From Doris montereyensis (taxonomy: Eukaryota > Mollusca > Gastropoda > Nudibranchia > Dorididae): 64,000 nt of DNA. This document shows, piece after piece, positions 60,270 to 64,000 of the stretch (position 1 is its first letter; every line of letters starts with the position of its first letter). A program made the position numbers and the translations under genes. The notes beneath the pieces are model-generated. The model was not told where the DNA came from. It did not search any database and worked only from the letters and a program-made list of their open reading frames with translations. The stretch lies in the NCBI GenBank assembly GCA_037039925.1, contig JAXRKP010000100.1:112501-176500 (forward strand), read 5' to 3'.

Positions 60270-60272
60270 GTA
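59862..60272. repeat. (GA)n-rich microsatellite with ACACAC/GGAAGAAAACAC blocks
   Basis: Three GA tracts separated by a recurring GATGGAAGAAAACACAC motif (about 59881, 60060, 60090 and 60209), a minisatellite seeded within the microsatellite. Confidence 0.93.
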
Positions 60273-60349
60273 AGGGAAAAACCGGCTGAAAACAAGATCC
60301 GATAACTGCGAGAATCTCGTCTCTAGATCTCGTCTCTAGGGCGAGATTC

Positions 60350-60411
60350 GGTGAGGGGAAACACCGGCTGAAAATAAGATCAGATTTTATTTTCAGCCGG
60401 GGTGAAAATAA
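60350..60411. other. hairpin and 25-nt palindrome
   Basis: CCGGCTGAAAATA (from 60364) pairs with TATTTTCAGCCGG (60388-60400). The 25-nt block 60387-60411 is itself an imperfect palindrome, nearly identical to the one at 3565-3589. Confidence 0.75.
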
Positions 60412-60419
60412 TCACTCCG

Positions 60420-61440
60420 TGGCCTAGGCGTACACTGACGGGGAAATGTTACATATGAAAGCTTGGCATAGGCCTACATTAACAGGGATGCCGATACGTT
60501 GGAAGCTTGGCCTAGGCCTACATTAACAGGGATACCGATAAGTTTGAAAGCTTTGGCCTAGGCCTACACTAACAGGGATACCGATAAGTTTGAAAGTTTG
60601 GCATAGGCCTACACTAACAGGGATACCGATACGTTTGAAAGCTTGGCCTAGGCATACACTAACAGGGATACCGATAAGTTTGAAAGCTTGGCCTAGGCAT
60701 ACACTAACAGGGATACCGATAAGTTTGAAAGCTTGGCCTAGGCCTACACTAACAGGGATACCGATAAGTTTCAAAGCTTGGCATAGGCCTACACTAACAG
60801 GGATACTGATACGTTTGAAAGCTTGGCCTAGGCCTACACTAACAGGGATACTGATACATTTGAAAGCTTGGCCTAGGCCTACACTAACAGGGATACTGAT
60901 ATATTTGAAAGCTTGGCCTAGGCATACACTAACAGGGATACTGATACGTTTGAAAGCTTGGCCTAGGTCTACACTAACAGGGATACTGATACATTTGAAA
61001 GCTTGGCCTAGGCCTACACTAACAGGGATACTGATACGTTTGAAAGCTTGGCCTAGGTCTACACTAACAGGGATACTGATACGTTTGAAAGCTTGGCCTA
61101 GGGTCTACACTAACAGGGATACTGATACGTTTGAAAGCTTGGCCTAGGTCTACACTAACAGGGATACTGATACATTTGAAAGCTTGGCCTAGGCCTACAC
61201 TAACAGGGATACTGATACGTTTGAAAGCTTGGCCTAGGTCTACACTAACAGGGATACTGATACATTTGAAAGCTTGGCCTAGGTCTACACTAACAGGGAT
61301 ACTGATACATTTGAAAGCTTGGCCTAGGTCTACACTAACAGGGATACTGATACGTTTGAAAGCTTGGCCTAGCCCTACACTGACGGGGATACTGGTAGGT
61401 TTGAAAGTTTGGCTTTCACTAACGGGGAAACTGATACGTT
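60420..61440. repeat. 45-bp minisatellite
   Basis: Units CCTACACTAACAGGGATACC (or ACT) then GATACGTTTGAAAGCTTGGC then CTAGG, as at 54700-55492. Left units have ATAAGTTTG, right units ATACGTTTG or ATACATTTG. 45 is a multiple of three, giving a 185-residue pseudo-frame. Confidence 0.96.
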
Positions 61441-64000
61441 TGAAAGTTAGGTCTACGCTAATGGGAGTACTGGTACATTTTAAAGTTTGGTCTACACTAA
61501 TGGGAGTACCGGTACATTTGAAAGTTTGGTCTACACTATTGGGAAGTTACCTAATGGGAGTACGTTTGAAAGTTTGGTCTAAACTAATGGGAGTACCAGT
61601 GCGTTTGAAAGTTTGGTCTACACTAATGGGAGTACTGGTACTTTCGAAAGTTTGGTTTACACTGACAGGGTACCAGTGCGTTTGAAAGTTTGGTCTACAC
61701 TATTGGGAGTACTGGTACTTTCGAAAGTTTGGTCTACACTGACAAGGGTACCGATGCGTTTGAAAGTTTGGTCTACACTATTGGGAGTACTGGTACTTTC
61801 GAAAGTTTGGTCTACACTAACGATGCGGAGTCTACACTATTGGGGTACTGGTACTTTGAAAGTTTGGTCTACACTATTGGGAGTTCGGTACATTTGAAAG
61901 TTTGGTCTACACTAATGGGAGTACCGGTACATTTGAAAGTTTGGTCTACACTATTGGGAGTACCGGTACATTTGAAAGTTTGTTTTACACTAACGGAAGT
62001 ACCGGTACATTTGAAAGTTTGGTCTACACTAACGGAAATACCGGTACGTTTGAAAATTTGGTCTATACTATTGGTGTACGGTGCGTTTGAAAGTTTGGTC
62101 TACACTAACGGGAGTACCGGTACATTTGAAATTTTGATCTACACCAATGGGAGCACTGGTACATTCGAAAGTTTGATCTACACTAACGGGAGTACTGGTA
62201 CATTAGAAAGTTTTATCTAGACTGTAGGAGGTACAGATACATTTGAAAGTTTGATTTACACTAACAAGAGTGCCTGTATGTTTGAAAGTTTGATCTACAC
62301 TAGCGGGAGTACCGGTACATTTGAAAGTTTGATCTACACTAGCGGGAGTACCGGTACATTTGAAAGTTTGATCTACACTAAGGGAGTACCGGTACATTAG
62401 AAAGTTTAATTGACACTAACGGGAGTACTGATACATTTGAAAGTTCGATCTACACTAACGGAGTACTGGTACATATGAAAGTTTGATCTACACTAACAGG
62501 GGTACAGGTACATTTGAAAGTTTGATCTACACTAACAGGAGTACAGGTAAGTTTGAAAGTTTGGTCTACACTAACAAGAGTACAGGTACTTTCGAAAGTT
62601 TGGTCTACACTTACAGGAGTACAGGTACTTTCGAAAGTTTAGTCTACACTTACAGGAGTACAGGTACTTTTGAAAGTTTGGTCTACACTAACAGGAGTAC
62701 AGGTACGTTTGAAAGTTTGGTCTACACTAACAGGAGTACAGGTACTTTTGAAAGTTTAGCCTTCATTAACGGGAGTACCGGCATGTTTGAAAGTTTGATC
62801 TACACTAACAGTAACAGGAGTATCTGTACATTTGAAAGTTTGGTCTACACTAACAGGAGTATCTGTACATTTGAAAGTTTGGTCTACAGTATTGGGAGTA
62901 CCGCTACATTTGAAATTTTTTTCTACACTATTGGGAGTACCGGTACATTTGAAAGTTTGGCCTACACTAATGGGAGTACCGGTATGTTTGAAAGTTTGGT
63001 TTACACTATTGGGAGTACCGGTACATTTGAAAGTTTGGTCTACACTAATGGGAGTACCGGTACATTTGAAAGTTTGATCTACACTACTGGGAGTACCGGT
63101 ACATTTGAAAGTTTGGTCTACACTAATGGGAGTACCAGTATGTTTGAAAGTTTGGTCTACACTAATGGGAGTACCGGTACATTTGAAAGTTTGATCTACA
63201 CTATTGGGAGTACCGGTACATTTGAAAGTTTGGTCTACACTAATGGGAGTAGCGGTACATTTGAAAATTTTGTTTACACTAACGGGAGTAGCGGTACATT
63301 TGAAAGTTTGGTCTACACTAACGGAAGTGCACGGTGCGTTTGAAAATTTGGTCTACACTATTGGGAGTACTGGTATGCGTTTGAAAGTTTGGTCTACACT
63401 AACAGGGGTACACGGTACGTTTGAAAGTTTGGTCTACACTGACAGGGGTACCGGTATGGTTGAAAGTTTGGTCTACACTATTGAGAGTACCAGTACGGTT
63501 GAAAGTTTGGTCTACACTATTGAAAGTACCAGTACGGTTGAAAGTTTGGTCTACACTATTGGGGAGTACGTTTGAAAGTACGTTTGAAAGTTTGGTCTAC
63601 ACTATTGGGAGGACCAGTACGTTTGAAAGTTTGGTCTACACTATTGGGAGTACCAGTACGGTTGAAAGTTTGGTCTACACTAACAGGGGTACCGGTATGG
63701 CTGAAAGTTTGGTCTACACTACAGGGAGTACCAGTACGGTTGAAAGTTTGGTCTACACTGACAGGGGTACCTGTATGGTTGAAAGTTTGGTCTACACTAA
63801 CAGGGGTACCGGTATGTTTGAAAGTTTGGTCTACACTATTGGGAGTACCGGTATGGTTGAAAGTTTGGTCTACACTACAGGGAGTACCAGTACGGTTGAA
63901 AGTTTGGTCTACACTAACAGGGGTACCGGTACGTTTGAAAGTATCGTCTACACTGACAGGGGTACCGGTATGGTTGAAAGTTTGGTCTACACTATTGGGA
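61440..64000. repeat. 39-bp minisatellite, continues past the window end
   Basis: Over 60 units of CTACACTAATGGGAGTACCG then GTACATTTGAAAGTTTGGT. Sub-blocks differ: ATTGGGAGTAC with GTACTTTCGAAAG (61690-61870), ACAGGAGTACAGGTAC (62490-62760) and GGTATGGTTGAAAG (63440-64000). Open frames of 13-residue repeats are by-products. Confidence 0.96.

Overview
This is metazoan nuclear DNA, most likely from a mollusc and probably a gastropod. That placement is an inference from the transposon mix, the many AGATCT/TCTAGA tracts and the lack of any operon-like coding. There is no bacterial or organellar gene. The only host genes I can support are two heterotrimeric G-protein gamma (Ggamma) coding exons on the + strand, at 16762-16980 and 30854-31064. 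Everything else recognisable is mobile elements in decay or tandem repeats. By my coordinates minisatellites fill roughly a third of the window.

Layout. 1-2.7 kb: a decayed LINE (family A). 5.3-6.9 kb: a ~170-bp tandem repeat split by a piggyBac-like TTAA element. 8.8-10.9 kb: long CT/CA microsatellites. 12.2-16.4 kb: a 31-bp-based minisatellite. 16.7-17.0 kb: Ggamma exon 1, then 75-, 93- and 62-bp repeats and a second, inverted piggyBac-like copy. 22.1-25.1 kb: the C-terminal half of a minus-strand LINE (family B) with two internal segments expanded into 44-bp and 51-bp minisatellites. 27.0-30.2 kb: 36-bp and 42-bp arrays. 30.8-31.8 kb: Ggamma exon 2 and its probable 3' UTR. 32.7-33.0 and 39.2-40.6 kb: minus-strand family A fragments around a 4.7-kb, 48/39-bp array whose unit resembles the family A 3' end. 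40.8-41.4 kb: a SINE. 42.0-43.0 kb: a Harbinger-like foldback element.

43.4-50.2 kb is a nest: a LINE (family C) split by a 5.4-kb element with terminal inverted repeats (TIRs), which itself carries a Ty1/copia gag-protease remnant and a Merlin (IS1595-type) transposon. 50.4-50.8 kb is a family A 5' fragment. 51.9-64.0 kb is one minisatellite superfamily (39/45/46-bp units), interrupted by an L2-like LINE with a clear target duplication, by a region with a possible Mutator-like exon, and by microsatellites.

The main observation is that short pieces of LINE coding or 3' sequence have become minisatellites several times here. In family B two arrays lie at their proper places in the ORF, with single-copy LINE sequence on either side and between them. 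No gene set works as a pathway. The two Ggamma exons would each give a small prenylated subunit of a membrane G-protein beta-gamma dimer.
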